Below the pieces are notes generated by a model, which did not search any database, had not been told where the DNA came from, and saw only the letters and a list, made by a program, of their open reading frames with translations. Positions 18,960-28,812 of a stretch of 40,604 nucleotides of DNA are shown one piece after another. Within the stretch, counting starts at the first letter, position 1. The number at the start of each line of letters is the position of its first letter. The position numbers were made by a program, and so were the translations under genes. Origin of the DNA: Symbiodinium natans (taxonomy: Eukaryota > Sar > Dinophyceae > Suessiales > Symbiodiniaceae); contig CAJNDS010000015.1 of the NCBI GenBank assembly GCA_905221605.1, forward strand, positions 215,001-255,604. Direction: 5' to 3'.

Positions 18960-19806
18960 GTGGAGCTGCAGGAGATGGCCCCACCTTTTCGCTCGGTGAC
19001 GCCGGCCCCCGCCCGTTTCTCTGGAGAGTTGGGGGGGGCTGAGAAGGGCGCATTACACATTAGTTTGCATCAGCTCTTTTTTGCCTAAGGCGATCTGCCG
19101 AAGGCAGTTTGCCGAAGGTGTCTGCCGAGCCTTAAGCACAGTGTGCTTACGGTTCGAGACGTTGCACACTGGTGAGGCTTGCAGCGCCGTATTTTGAGAA
19201 GGCATGCCTCTGGTCGAGCAGTGCTGGCTTCATTAGGAATTAGTCTATAGTTCTTCTTCCTGAAAAGGCCCCATGAAGCTGAGCAGTTACAAGGGTCACA
19301 CATGTAAATGGAAAAGCCATGCAGCTTTAGTTCATTCCTTGGTGGCGCTTTGCTAGTTCAATCCTGCCTTCGGCTCATGAACATTTTGAACAAGCTGTCC
19401 TTGGTAGCTTGCTGAGTTCGAATTTTTGCATGATCTCCGTGGGATGATACCGACCATATTTTGCGCAGCCATGGAGCCCGCATGGAGCATTCATTGACTA
19501 CAGTTTTATGTTGAGCTGGGGCTTGGGGATTTACTGCTTCTCGGTTGGAGTTTCAGAGGGTGCTTGCCGAGCGGCTTGGCCCCTATAGACTTTCCGTCAA
19601 GCCCGCACAGTAGGCCTAAGGTCCCTTTGAAGAGAACCCCACAAACCCTCAGGAACTTGCTAGGGACCTAGGCCCGACATGCCTTGGACCCAGAGACATG
19701 AGGAGAGGTCTGTTGAAGGACGTACAGGGTTGGACCTCCAGGCGTTTACGACCCATAGGGATCCCAGGGAGTCTGACCGGGGTTTAATGCAGTTAAGGCA
19801 GTTTCG

Positions 19807-19837
19807 GGGGGGTTTAGGGGGGTTTAGGGGGGTCTAG
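19807..19837 (+). repeat. G-rich telomere-variant run (TTTAGGGGGG)
   Basis: GGGGGGGTTTAGGGGGGTTTAGGGGGGTCTAGGG gives four runs of three or more G with short loops, hence a potential G-quadruplex on the + strand. Confidence 0.85.
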
Positions 19838-20467
19838 GGTGGGAAGGGGACTTGACCTTCAGGCTCCAGCGAACATGGCATGTATCACCTCACAAGGAGC
19901 GTGTCGCCTGACACGCCAAGTCTGTCTGACCAACCAACCTCTTTCCCATGTGGCCGTGAGCTCACATGCTCACCTAAATGGTAGATCTCTCTCCTGCATG
20001 GCAGCCTCAGAAAGTTGACACCCTTCCTTTAAAGAACGAAGGTCAGAAAAAAACGCAAGAAACGACGGGGGGGGAGGGTGACAACTAGAATTTCGCTCTA
20101 CCATGACACTGGAAATGCAAACAAGCGAATTGCCAAAACACTGAAAATGCGAATAGCGAGGTTAGGGTTTTCGAGGGCTTTAGGGCTAGAGGAGTTAGGA
20201 TTCAGGATTTTGGGGGTTCGCAGTCTTGGGTGGGGTTTAGGGCTTCTAGGCGTGGAGATCCGGGGACGCTTTGCAGTAGGGGGATGCTCATCCACCAGAA
20301 CGGAAGAACGCCCAAGAAGGCTTTGCTACTGACGACAATGCTGCTCAAAAGGATAGGCACCCCACGTAATCTCCATCCCGAGCCTTCGCCCCATACTGCT
20401 CGTGCATCTGTCGGTATCTGTCGGGTCCTTGCGCTACTGGACGGTTGGTCAGACTCAGAAGCTTGCC

Positions 20468-20557
20468 GGGGGGGGGGGGGGTTTGCGAACATAGGGGACC
20501 CCCCCAAAATCAGATCCCCAAATAGCAGGATCCCCTTATAAGGCCCCCCATACCCCT
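20468..20557. mobile_element. Inverted-repeat element, family A (3' end degraded)
   Basis: A G-run then GTTTGCGAACATAGGGGACC, CCCCAAATAGCAGGATCCCC and TTATAAGGCCCCCC. It keeps the internal blocks of the family but lacks the TTTTCGGAA end. Confidence 0.65.
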
Positions 20558-20670
20558 AAACGCGTAAGCCTGCAGGTATGTCCCGATAGTCCCTGCATCT
20601 TCAAGAGGAGCGCAGGACGACGGGGACTTTACCTCATGGCACATCGGGGCACCATCATCCTAACAGCTCC

Positions 20671-20714
20671 GTTTAGGGTTTAAGGTTTAGGGTTTAGGGT
20701 TTAGGGTTTAGGGG
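20671..20714 (+). repeat. Telomere-like TTTAGGG array
   Basis: Six units with one TTTAAGG variant. Confidence 0.93.
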
Positions 20715-21123
20715 CATGATTGGAGCTGGGTTTAGGGCGATGAGGGTGGTACGGTTGAAGGGCACCAAGAAAATCGACTCCACAGCTAAGGATTTTCCAG
20801 CAATCATCTCCAAATTGTACAGCGCCTCATCTGGGCACATCGCAAAAATTGTGTTTTGCTCCAGAGAAGCAACATGCCCGGGGGCTGGACTAGGTCTCTG
20901 AGAATGCGTGCTGGCCTGCTGCCGTATCGGTGCAGGGTGCCAGCGTTCGCGTGGCAAAAGGACTGAGGCAATTCGCATGCGTTTCAGGGGTGAAGCTTGG
21001 TGCAGAGACGTGACTAGCGATGTGAAGTTGCAGCATTTTGCATACAGCATCATGCAGTCTCTAAAGCTAATTTGGCCAACTTATTTCGGTTTTTTGGTTT
21101 ATTATGAGGCTATTTCGGATTTG

Positions 21124-21220
21124 CTTTTCTTATGCTATTTCGGGCTTATTTTGACTCTATTGTGTCTGGGGCTTACTTTTCTTATGTTACTTCGGGCTTA
21201 TTTTGACTCTAGTGTTTCTG
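21124..21220. repeat. Tandem duplication, 52-bp period
   Basis: CTTTTCTTATGCTATTTCGG...GACTCTATTGTGTCTG (21124-21168) recurs at 21176-21220 with a few substitutions. Confidence 0.9.
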
Positions 21221-21669
21221 CTTGTTTTGGGACAACCGTCAGGTCACCGCAAGCCACATTTATAGGCATGGCATCCTGCCCCCCTTGCATACCGCCCCCC
21301 CGGGATCCCGTGACAGCATTCGGCTGGCCAGCCAAACCCAGCAGCGTTTTTGCAATTTGCTAAGAACTAGTCCGAGCACCTGTTTCATTGCGTGGGCGGC
21401 CCCCCCCCCCCCCTCCGCCAGAATCAGAAAGGCAGGGCGCCGCAATAATAAGACCATGGCAATGTAATGATTCTCTATTAAAAACAATAGGCTGCAACGG
21501 AAACGCTCCCTCCCGCCATCTCTTCCCCCTCCCCTTGCGTCATTGGGGAGAAAAACGCCACCCGAACCTCCATACATGGGCCCGGTTCCCCCCCAAGCCG
21601 GGCGGCTTGGGTTGGATTTGGGCACTTAGGCAAGACAGCCCACTTCAGAGGAACAGAGACTCTTCCCCC

Positions 21670-21693
21670 ATATATATATATATATATATATAT
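21670..21693. repeat. TA microsatellite
   Basis: Twelve TA units. Confidence 0.97.
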
Positions 21694-22097
21694 CCATTGG
21701 AAACTGGAAAGCTCCGAATCCCAACTGCAGAGGAAGGAACGTTCTGCGAAGTGTCGCGCAGATTCAAGGGCCGTGGGCTACCAGAAACGCTGCCGGCCTA
21801 TCAGTGATCATAGTGATGCATACCTCATGAATCTTCAGTTCCGAACCCCAAATGTGTACTCAACGTTGTACGTATAGGTATAGGAACCCCTCAACTGTTC
21901 CGTCAGGCTCCACGGCCCTAAGCCTAAACCCGAAACCCTAAGCCCTAAACCCTTGCCTGCCTCGTGTGAGTGTGAGCGTCGAAACCCTACACACCTAACC
22001 CGAAACCAGGGCACTCGCAAACTTCGGCAGGGCCGGCGGCTGGGTTCATGGCACACCTACTCCTCTGAGTGAAGCAACAGCTTGCCTCTGAGACGGC

Positions 22098-22742
22098 GTT
22101 TAGGGTTTAGGGTTTAGGGAAAAAGCTTAGTAGAGTTTAGGCGCAGTGCCCATCGAATCAGATGACGTAGAAGATATTTTCGTTTGGCTTCAGCGCTCGG
22201 TTTACACGCATCGTTGAAGTCGGGAGCGCACGAGGGTGAGCCGCACATCCAAGCCTGTCCGTGCCATGCAGCCACAAGCTTAATTGGAGTGACCTGAGGT
22301 CAAGCTTTGTAGACATACTGCTTTGAAGCTGTTTTAGGCCATCAACGTTGGGATGCTTCTGCCTGAAATCTCGCCGCGGTCCGAGATCCCAATCTCACAT
22401 TTTGAATCGAGATCGCCATGAATCGACTCAGAGCCGCGAGCGCCTGTAGTCGGAGGGGCAGCAAGTGCCACTTTCGGCTTGATCTCTGGGGTTTGAGGCT
22501 TAGGCCGTTTGGGTTTCAGGTGTTACATGGGCTTCAATCAATACACTGGGGTGCTGTCGCAACTGCTTACGCTGAGATGGAAGCCCTTGGCATTGCCTGT
22601 GTAGACTTCGGTGGGGTGCCGTAGTTGCAGGCAAATCGGGTCAAATCAAGGAGTTACTGCTTCGACATTGCTTGCGACACTGGACTTCCAGACCAGAGTT
22701 TTTAGGGTTTGGGGTTTAGTTTAGGGTTTAGGGTTTAGGGGT
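22098..22742 (+). repeat. Two short TTTAGGG blocks
   Basis: 22098-22118 (three units) and 22700-22742 (five to six units with TTTGGGG and TTTAGTT variants). Confidence 0.88.
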
Positions 22743-22892
22743 TTGTTAGATCCAAGCAGGACGTGGCATTCTGCCCCAAACACACACTAGGTTAGGTGGC
22801 GTGCATCCGCCGGGCTGACGCTGAGAGTTCCACGGGCACTCCTTTGGGAGTGGCCACAACAGCAACAGCAAGAAAAGAAAAGACAAGAAAAG

Positions 22893-22935
22893 ACTCTCTC
22901 TTTCTCTCTCTCTCTATATATATATTTATATATAG
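22893..22935. repeat. CT then TA microsatellite
   Basis: CTCTCTCTTTCTCTC... passes directly into TATATATATATTTATATATA. Confidence 0.95.
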
Positions 22936-23516
22936 TCTGATGACTTCTCGACCGGCATTTTGGGGGCATGTTGTGCATGTTTGCGTTGAAAACCACTAGT
23001 TGTGGACCGTACCGGAGTATCATGGACTATCTAGGTTTGCTTGAGCCAAGCAGCCTATTCATTGTAGCACCATGGAGCAGCAGGCTAATTACTCAGCCTA
23101 GTTCGGCCATGTGGCAGCCTGGAACGTTTAAGCTTTGAACCGCCATGTCCGCCGCAGATGTCAGATGTGGGCTCAAAACCCGTGTGCCAAGCCCCTGAAC
23201 TTTGTCAAGGGGCTCATCAGGCCACAGCCAACGCCTCAGGGAACCTTACGACAGGTTGTCAGTTGTATCATTTTGAATCTACCACACCTTCGCTACTGGA
23301 CCGCTTCATTGTCCAGGGGTTCGGTTGATGTGCAAGGATCTCTCCCATGTTCAAAAGCACGTCGCCTCCTCTGTCTTGGCAAGATCTGTCTTGGCAAGAT
23401 GCTGAAAAAAGTCTGCTTGGGGCGGAAGTATGCCTCATTTCGTCCACGCTGTTTCGGGGCCCCTCCCATACCCTGCCGCTGTGCATGCACGCCATGTCGA
23501 CTCACTAGCCAGAGAG

Positions 23517-23607
23517 CCCAATACCCCTTAATAAAGGAATATACCTTATACTATGAAAAGATCCACATTGTGATTTAAGGAGTACACCTTAATTTGGGGG
23601 TATTGGG
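23517..23607. mobile_element. Inverted-repeat element, family B
   Basis: CCCAATACCCC (23517-23527) is inverted at 23597-23607, with inner TTAATAAAGGAATATACCTT against TTTAAGGAGTACACCTTAAT. About 91 bp, AT-rich, non-coding. Confidence 0.8.
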
Positions 23608-24637
23608 CATTTGGGGTACTTGTTCAGAACCAACACTCAGGCGTGAGACATCAAGAACCGGGCAGGGGGCGAAAGCGGGGCCATCCCAGAGCGCAGCAAG
23701 CCGCAAGAGCCTTCTTCCTCACGGGTGTGAGGCAGCCCCTCGAAGTTGTTGACCCAATGTGTTTCAGGCATGGGCAGTTCTGAGGAGTTCTGAGCAGGCG
23801 CAACAGGACGGTCGCCGCAGGTGCGCAACTGGAGCGGTTCCAGAAGCTCCTTCAAGCCAAGAAAAGCCAAGCGACCGGCGCCTGCTGGCGAGACAGGGGT
23901 ACGGAAATGAGCCGGCAAGTGAAACCTGTGGGCCCATGGCTCTGAAGTGACCACCGAGCACGCAGAAGAAAGCTGCGAAGGGCCCATGCCGATGGCGCGG
24001 CATGAGCTTTGTTCCTCCGAATCACCCTCGTGCCGCAAAAACCTCATTCCGCAGCACGCGCTCAACAAGCAAATCCAGAAAGCACTCCATGTGACAGTCC
24101 TCCCATTGCCTGCTCCATGTCTGATTAAACAACATTTCAGAGCTACTTGTAGCCAACACGGAAGCTGTGGTCAGATTTTTCTAGATCACGTCCCCTGTAA
24201 AAGATTCTAGGGGCTCGGGGGTGCCCCCACCACAAAGGAATCAAGAGCAAGAAGCCTGTCCAGGTGAGGCATGAACCCTGGCGTTATGGTGATGCCTTCG
24301 ATGACCGGGGCCCCTTGGCACTGCTCTTGGGTACTTGGTTCAGTAAATTCAGCAGAACTCGCGGTCCATTTTGGGGCGCCCTGTGCCATCTACTGTCATG
24401 CGAACCTCGAAAGCACCATAAGGAGAAACCCCCCCTTCCGCCTACAGGCTCAGTGAATCATGTGGCCATGATTTGTTTGTCCCGGTACCAAGATGTCAAT
24501 TGGATCATATCAGAGTATGAGCGGTTCACCCTAACAAAAATCAGTTTGGCGAGTCCAGCTCAAGCTAGCGGAGTGCAGCTTGCCAAAGCTTCTCCACTCT
24601 GAAACCGCAATCCCCGGGCCTTAGCGATTGAAGGGTT

Positions 24638-24805
24638 ATGTCGACCAAGCCTAGAAGTGTCCATGCACGTCCCAAGCTGCCCAAAGAAGAGAGGGCCCTC
24701 CAAGTTCCCCGAAACACCCCTGAACTACTCTCAAGCCTAAAACGCAGCATGTCTTCGCAGTCTCTGCAGGCTGCGGGAAGACCAAAGGGAAAGGACGATG
24801 ACAAA
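24638..24805 (+). CDS. RRM gene exon 1 (basic Ser-rich N-terminus)
   Basis: Begins MSTKPRSVHARPKLPKEERA and ends AAGRPKGKDDDK, 56 codons in phase 0. The GT donor at 24806 joins to 24954 and gives KDDDK-VTTVFVGGL, a natural lead into RNP2. Confidence 0.72.
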
Positions 24806-26935
24806 GTTGCGTGGTTGAGAGAAAGACATGGGTGCTCTTCCCACTGGATAGAGACCGAGGTGGCAGGCGCTGCTTTTGTGTTTCAAGGTTAGCAGCCCAT
24901 GTTCAGAAGCAGGCCTGTGGGTGCACACGTGCGCATTGGTTTAGTCATCCAAGGTCACCACCGTCTTCGTTGGCGGTCTTCGGAAAAGCACCAGCGAAGA
25001 TAAGGCTGGCCTTGATGTCTGAGTGGTGAGGGTGGTTCTACATTCAGGGTCCCAGTTAGTGATCGGTTTTGTCAGAGACCTCAAGTGAAGCACAAATGTA
25101 ACCCCCAAGCCCTGAACCCTAGTGCATTGGTGATTTCGGGCAACTCCTCGATACATCCGAGGCGCATCAGAAAAAGGGGATGTCTCTACCCTGGCTTGGG
25201 TGAGTTCAGCTTGAGGAACAACGGCGACCAGCCCCAAACAGCCCCTTGCTTGCCAGGTGGCAGCCCACTTTGCAAAGTACGGCCAGGCCGAACTCAAATT
25301 CACGTCATGACAGCATGTGGGTATTTCCCAAAACAAGGGTGCCCTTAGTATGCTCCAAAATGCCATAGTCCCTTTACTCGAACCCCAATACGGGTACCCT
25401 ATGTTCGGAAAAGTAAAAATGACAGCGCACCGAAGTACGTCCGCAGTTGAGCTCCCCAATTCACCCGCGCAGGTGGACAGTGTTGATATCAAGCGTCTGC
25501 CCGATGGCACATCACGTGGGTTCGCATTCGTGAAGTTCACTGACAGGGACCCGTGCGGTACTTGCCACGCATTGCAACCGTTGGTGTCTCATGGCATGCG
25601 GTGCAAGTTTGCCATGCTTACACGATATGATTCCTGTTGACGATGGTATAGAAAGTATTCTCAGATCTCTTGTGAGGACTCGGTTGAAAAAGCGGTTGAA
25701 GCAAAAGCCAATCACATGATTGACAACAAGTGACGTGGCGTGTAAAGAGGGGTGGAGATGGTAGAGGCAAGCGATCCTTTGGATTGTGTCAAACTGCACC
25801 CTCCCACCCATTGCCAGCCAGAACTCCCAGCCATGAACCTCTCAACACTGACCCGTGGATGGAGCCACTGTCCTTCTCCAGCCTTTGACTGCAGCCGCAG
25901 CCTTCCCTGCTGCGACATTCGTGTCGAGAGATATTGCAAGCCTCCAACAAAACAATCACTGGGGGTGATTAAGACAGCTGCTTGAGCCCAGAAACTTTGC
26001 ACGCGAAGCTCCCAAGGTGGGTGGCAGTGCGTCCGCACGGTGGCTCCGCCTTCCAAGCGGCACAGCATGCCGAAAGAGAGAAGATGAATTTTGCAAGAGA
26101 GAAGGCCCTGTCCTGGTTTGCAGACGTCCCAATCGCCAGCTTATGCTGTGGTCAGCGCAATGTCACGTGCATCATGTTCTTGAAGCTGCTCGTATGAGCA
26201 CCACCAGCGAGCACCAGCGGCTTGAATTTTGGGCCGGTCTGCTGCAGGAGAAGAAGGAGTCAGAAGCACCTTCGACGCAGGACTGAAAGCTTGGCACAGT
26301 TCAGCCTCTGTGGCTGCTATGGTGGGTTATTTAGGGGGTCTACGATAATCAGGGACCCTGAATATAAAACCCCAAATAAATAGTAGGATCCCCTTAAGGA
26401 AGCTACCCCTAATTTCGGAAACCCATGTGTCATTGCTAGTTCTTTGCTAGACTGCAGTTAGCCACATGTGATGAGCTACTCGACTCGACAGTACTGGGAG
26501 GATGACTACGAAGAGAAGTGGTCCGAGAAGTATCTGCAACAGGCAGCTTCGCTCCAAACTGGAGAGGACGACGGTGAGGATGGCAAGGACAAAGACTCTG
26601 GTCAGATGAACCCCATGATGGCCATGATGATGAACCCAATGATGGCTATGATGATGAACCCAATGATGCAGATGAACCCCATGATGATGGGGGCTCGGCC
26701 CATGATGATGCCGGGTTGTGGTGGCTGTGGTTGCCCTGGTTGCTGCGGCGGATGCCCGGGGATGCCAAGCCCAGCGGGACCTTCAGGCATGACGGCCCCA
26801 GCCGTGGAGGATGCCAGCGGGCCCGCAGCACCCAGTGCACCAGGAGCACCCGGGGCACCAAGCACCGGGGCCCCAGCATCACCAGGGGCACCGCTGCCAG
26901 GCGCGGCAGTGAAGCTTTCGGTCGTAGCAATGTAG
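24638..26935 (+). CDS. RRM-domain RNA-binding protein with Met-rich tail (multi-exon gene, span)
   Basis: A nuclear or cytoplasmic RNA-binding protein of the single-RRM hnRNP/Musashi-like kind. A basic, Ser-rich N-terminus of 56 residues leads into RNP2 (VFVGGL), then helix 1 (AAHFAKYG), then VDSVDIKRLPDGTSRGFAFV, whose RGFAFVKF is RNP1. This is followed by helix 2 (AVEAKANHMIDNK) and the last strand (WVAVRP). Phase is kept across five introns with GT, GC, GC, GA and GT donors. The C-terminal exon has an acidic stretch, repeated NPMM(A)MMM, a Gly/Cys cluster and a Gly-Ala-Pro tail, ending at a stop at 26933. The ATG at 24638 is the first in-frame Met and fits the domain distance, but an upstream exon cannot be excluded. 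The join between about 26110 and 26464 is unresolved. RNA target unknown. Confidence 0.87.
24954..25004 (+). CDS. RRM gene exon 2 (RNP2)
   Basis: Encodes VTTVFVGGLRKSTSEDK. [V/I]-F-V-G-G-L is RNP2. Acceptor CCAAG, GC donor at 25005, 51 nt in phase 0. Confidence 0.9.
25257..25286 (+). CDS. RRM gene microexon 3 (30 nt)
   Basis: Encodes VAAHFAKYGQ, RRM helix 1 (x-x-x-x-F-x-x-[Y/F]-G). 30 nt, phase 0, between TGCCAG and a GC donor. Removing it would delete a core helix, so it is presumably constitutive. Confidence 0.87.
25319..25412. mobile_element. Inverted-repeat element, family A, in an RRM-gene intron
   Basis: Starts GGGTATTTCCCAAAACAAGG and ends CTATGTTCGGAAAA. It occupies half of the 186-nt intron between the 30-nt microexon and the RNP1 exon. 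Confidence 0.82.
25473..25547 (+). CDS. RRM gene exon 4 (RNP1)
   Basis: Encodes VDSVDIKRLPDGTSRGFAFV then KFTDR. RGFAFVKF is RNP1 with both aromatic positions present. Acceptor GCGCAG, GA donor at 25548. Confidence 0.93.
25677..25729 (+). CDS. RRM gene exon 5 (helix 2)
   Basis: Encodes DSVEKAVEAKANHMIDNK, with the final Lys codon split AA|G. This is RRM helix 2 and the following turn. Acceptor GTGAG|GAC mirrors the donor GG|GAC of the preceding intron. GT donor at 25730. Confidence 0.87.
26017..26283 (+). CDS. RRM gene exon 6 region (last RRM strand and linker)
   Basis: Opens with WVAVRPHGGSAFQAAQHAER then EKMNFAREKALSW, the last RRM strand and a charged helical linker. From about 26190 a second frame reads MSTTSEHQRLEFWAGLLQEK then KESEAPSTQ and looks coding too. 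An unrecognised intron or a further exon therefore lies between; the exact boundaries were not resolved. Confidence 0.7.
26334..26425. mobile_element. Inverted-repeat element, family A, before the last RRM exon
   Basis: Starts GGGGGTCTACGATAATCAGG and ends CCCTAATTTCGGAAACCCA. Contains TAGGATCCCCTTAAGG. It lies in the presumed last intron of the RRM gene. Confidence 0.82.
26465..26935 (+). CDS. RRM gene last exon (Met-rich, GAP-rich tail)
   Basis: Reads MSYSTRQYWEDDYEEKWSEK, then an acidic stretch, then NPMMAMMM repeated with a MQMNPMMMG variant, a Gly/Cys cluster (GCGGCGCPGCCGG) and a Gly-Ala-Pro tail, ending TAG at 26933-26935. Low-complexity Met-rich tails suggest condensate-type or self-association behaviour, which is an inference. 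The acceptor is near 26464; the intron before it carries an inverted-repeat element. Confidence 0.78.
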   Translation, partial: HVMSYSTRQYWEDDYEEKWSEKYLQQAASLQTGEDDGEDGKDKDSGQMNPMMAMMMNPMMAMMMNPMMQMNPMMMGARPMMMPGCGGCGCPGCCGGCPGMPSPAGPSGMTAPAVEDASGPAAPSAPGAPGAPSTGAPASPGAPLPGAAVKLSVVAM

Positions 26936-27176
26936 GCGGCCAGTTTGCCGACTTTGCCTGCAGCCATCGTCGTCATGTTTCGATATGTTGACCACCAAGA
27001 CTGGCTTACCCCACCCCCCCCCCCCCCAACCCCCGCGAAAATAGGCCGTGTAGAACATCTCACTCTCTGCCCCATTCTAGTTCTCCGGGGCTCCTTTCTA
27101 TGAGAGGGGTGGACTCACTCTCCAGCGATATTTCATCTCCTATGAAGCTGCTTGTATCAGGGCCCTCTAGCACAAT

Positions 27177-27266
27177 GGGCATTTCCCAAAATATGATATG
27201 CCCCAAGATACTAGAATCTTATAATAGGAACCCCCACAAAGGGTACCCCCATTTTCGGAAACCCCC
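27177..27266. mobile_element. Inverted-repeat element, family A, between convergent genes
   Basis: Starts GGGCATTTCCCAAAATATGA and ends CCCATTTTCGGAAACCCCC, about 90 bp. Confidence 0.8.
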
Positions 27267-27369
27267 AAGCAAGGAAGACATCCCCGTGTTTTTTTTTTTG
27301 GTTTGTGTGTGTGTTTGTTTTCTGCAGCTACAGCTCCAGATTCTTGACGGCTCTGTGTGTTCTCAGCAG

Positions 27370-27846
27370 CTACAGATCCAGCTGCATGTAATGCCTGTGG
27401 CGGGCCTCCCAGCTGACTTGCGCTCGTGAAAGTGGTCCAACACCCCCATACTCCCCATCGTAGGAAATGTGCTCAGCTGGAAACAAGGGACCCTCCACTA
27501 CCCCACCCCTGTTACTGTCAGAAGGGGTTATCTCTAGCTCACTAATTTCAGGTGGCTGCTGCGGCTGCATGCCTACCTGCTGCGGTGGCTGCATGCCAGG
27601 CCATGCGATAACTATATCCGACATGCCAGTCAGTGGTTACAGTGGCACGCAGCAGGGGACGGTGAAGAACTCGGCTTTAGCTTTGGATGCATCATCCCAA
27701 GACAAGGGCTGATACTGAGCATAGAAACCTGAAGCCATGTTTCGAGGCTGCTGCGGTGGTTGCTGCCCCTGTGGTGGCTGCATGCCCTGCATGCCCGGCT
27801 GCGTGCCCGGCTGCATGCCAGGCTGCATGCCCACAATGCCGAACAT
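27370..27846 (-). CDS. Probable GMQP/Gln-rich protein gene, convergent with the RRM gene
   Basis: On the - strand an ATG at 27846 opens MFGIVGMQPGMQPGTQPGMQ, then MQPPQGQQPPQQP, then ASGFYAQYQPLSWDDASKAK and AEFFT. A GT donor after FFT (exon 27661-27846) can join in phase to an acceptor before 27598 (PPQQVGMQPQQPPEISELEI...), with a stop at 27370. The repeat unit is GMQP. No domain was recognised. It lies tail to tail with the RRM gene, about 430 bases apart. An upstream - strand stretch (27990-27880, ESEEGMSPKVAQHIPGFVTG) also looks coding and may be a 5' exon. The opposite strand also reads open as Cys-rich repeats, so the strand choice rests on composition. Confidence 0.5.
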
Positions 27847-27879
27847 GGCAGGTCATCCTGCCACGTTGAAGAGCATCAA

Positions 27880-27994
27880 GGGGGCCAATTTTTCCGACAC
27901 GTCCAGTCACAAATCCTGGGATATGCTGGGCTACTTTTGGAGACATTCCCTCTTCAGACTCAAAAGTCCACGACGTCACCCGCTCTACATACAT
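27880..27994 (-). CDS. Candidate upstream exon of the - strand GMQP gene
   Basis: The - strand reads RVTSWTFESEEGMSPKVAQH then IPGFVTGRVGKIGPLDALQR with balanced composition. No certain splice join to the exon starting at 27846 was found. It could be a 5' exon of that gene or chance. Confidence 0.3.
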
Positions 27995-28712
27995 CCAAAT
28001 CGAAAAAGAGCAACCGACGGTTTCTTGGAACCAACGAGGCGCGGCTGCGCCGCTGGCTTCGGCGGCGGAAAACGGAGGTCTTCCTTGGGAACCAAATGAA
28101 CCCTACAATTGGGACCATATACCCTATACTACTACAATCCCTATTGAGGTATGTGAACCATAAACCCTTTTAGGGTTCATTTGGTTCTCAAGGTTTGGGG
28201 CATCGTACGGAGGAACTTGCCGGAAGGGAATCATTCGAACGAGTCGTCGGGTGAAGGTCTTGGGGGAGCCGTACCCCCCACCTAGCAAGCATGTCCCATG
28301 CAGGCGCGGCAGCACCTCCGGAGAGTGACCCTACCACAGGCAAGGCATAGCTCTGATCACCGCATGACCCCATTGCAGGAAGCACCTGTATTTTAGAAGA
28401 TGCATTGCCCCCGCCAAGAAACTGTACTTAGGTATATAAGGACTGTATAAATAGACTATATACTATATAGGGTATGCCTAGGGGTTATATAGGGCAACAA
28501 GCCTCCGGGTCCCTTCTAGGGTCGTGCTTTCCAGCATCCTTGCCCGCCCGCGCTTGTCTGAACGATGGCAGGTGGAAGCGGGCCGGCTAAAGATGGAGGA
28601 GGTGAGAACCGGTTCCAGCCGTATTGACGGCCAATGGTCGCATTCCCAGCCTTCCTATCCAACTCACCTCAAGCTTACGGTTCCAAGTTGCACATGTAGC
28701 CACATGGCATGT

Positions 28713-28812
28713 GGGGGTTTACGAAAATCAGGGACCCCTAATATAGACCCCCAAATACTAGGATCCCCTTACAACAAGGACCCCAATGAGGCACCCCTAT
28801 TTTCGGAAGCCC
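28713..28812. mobile_element. Inverted-repeat element, family A
   Basis: Starts GGGGGTTTACGAAAATCAGG and ends CCCCTATTTTCGGAAGCCC. The clearest copy for defining the family: GGGACCCCTAATATAGACCC, CCAAATACTAGGATCCCCTT. Confidence 0.85.

Larger units (their letters stand above)
18960..24637. other. No confident gene; repeats and weak exon candidates
   Basis: Presumably contains the rest of the gene opened by the signal-peptide exon. Includes a variant telomere run, a tandem duplication, C- and G-homopolymers and microsatellites. 23821-23880 reads AQLERFQKLLQAKKSQATG between GCCGCAG and a GC, a possible coiled-coil exon. 20740-20900 reads open on both strands without resolving which, if either, is coding. 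Confidence 0.5.

Noticed and set aside
26602-27075. 157-codon - strand ORF rich in Gly, Ala, Pro and Ile
   Set aside because: Shadow of the Met-rich and GAP-rich last exon of the RRM gene.
27737-28099. Cys-rich + strand ORFs (CCGGCC repeats)
   Set aside because: The - strand reading gives a regular GMQP/Q-rich protein with a start and a plausible splice. The Cys-rich reading is its complement, though strand-specific data would settle it.
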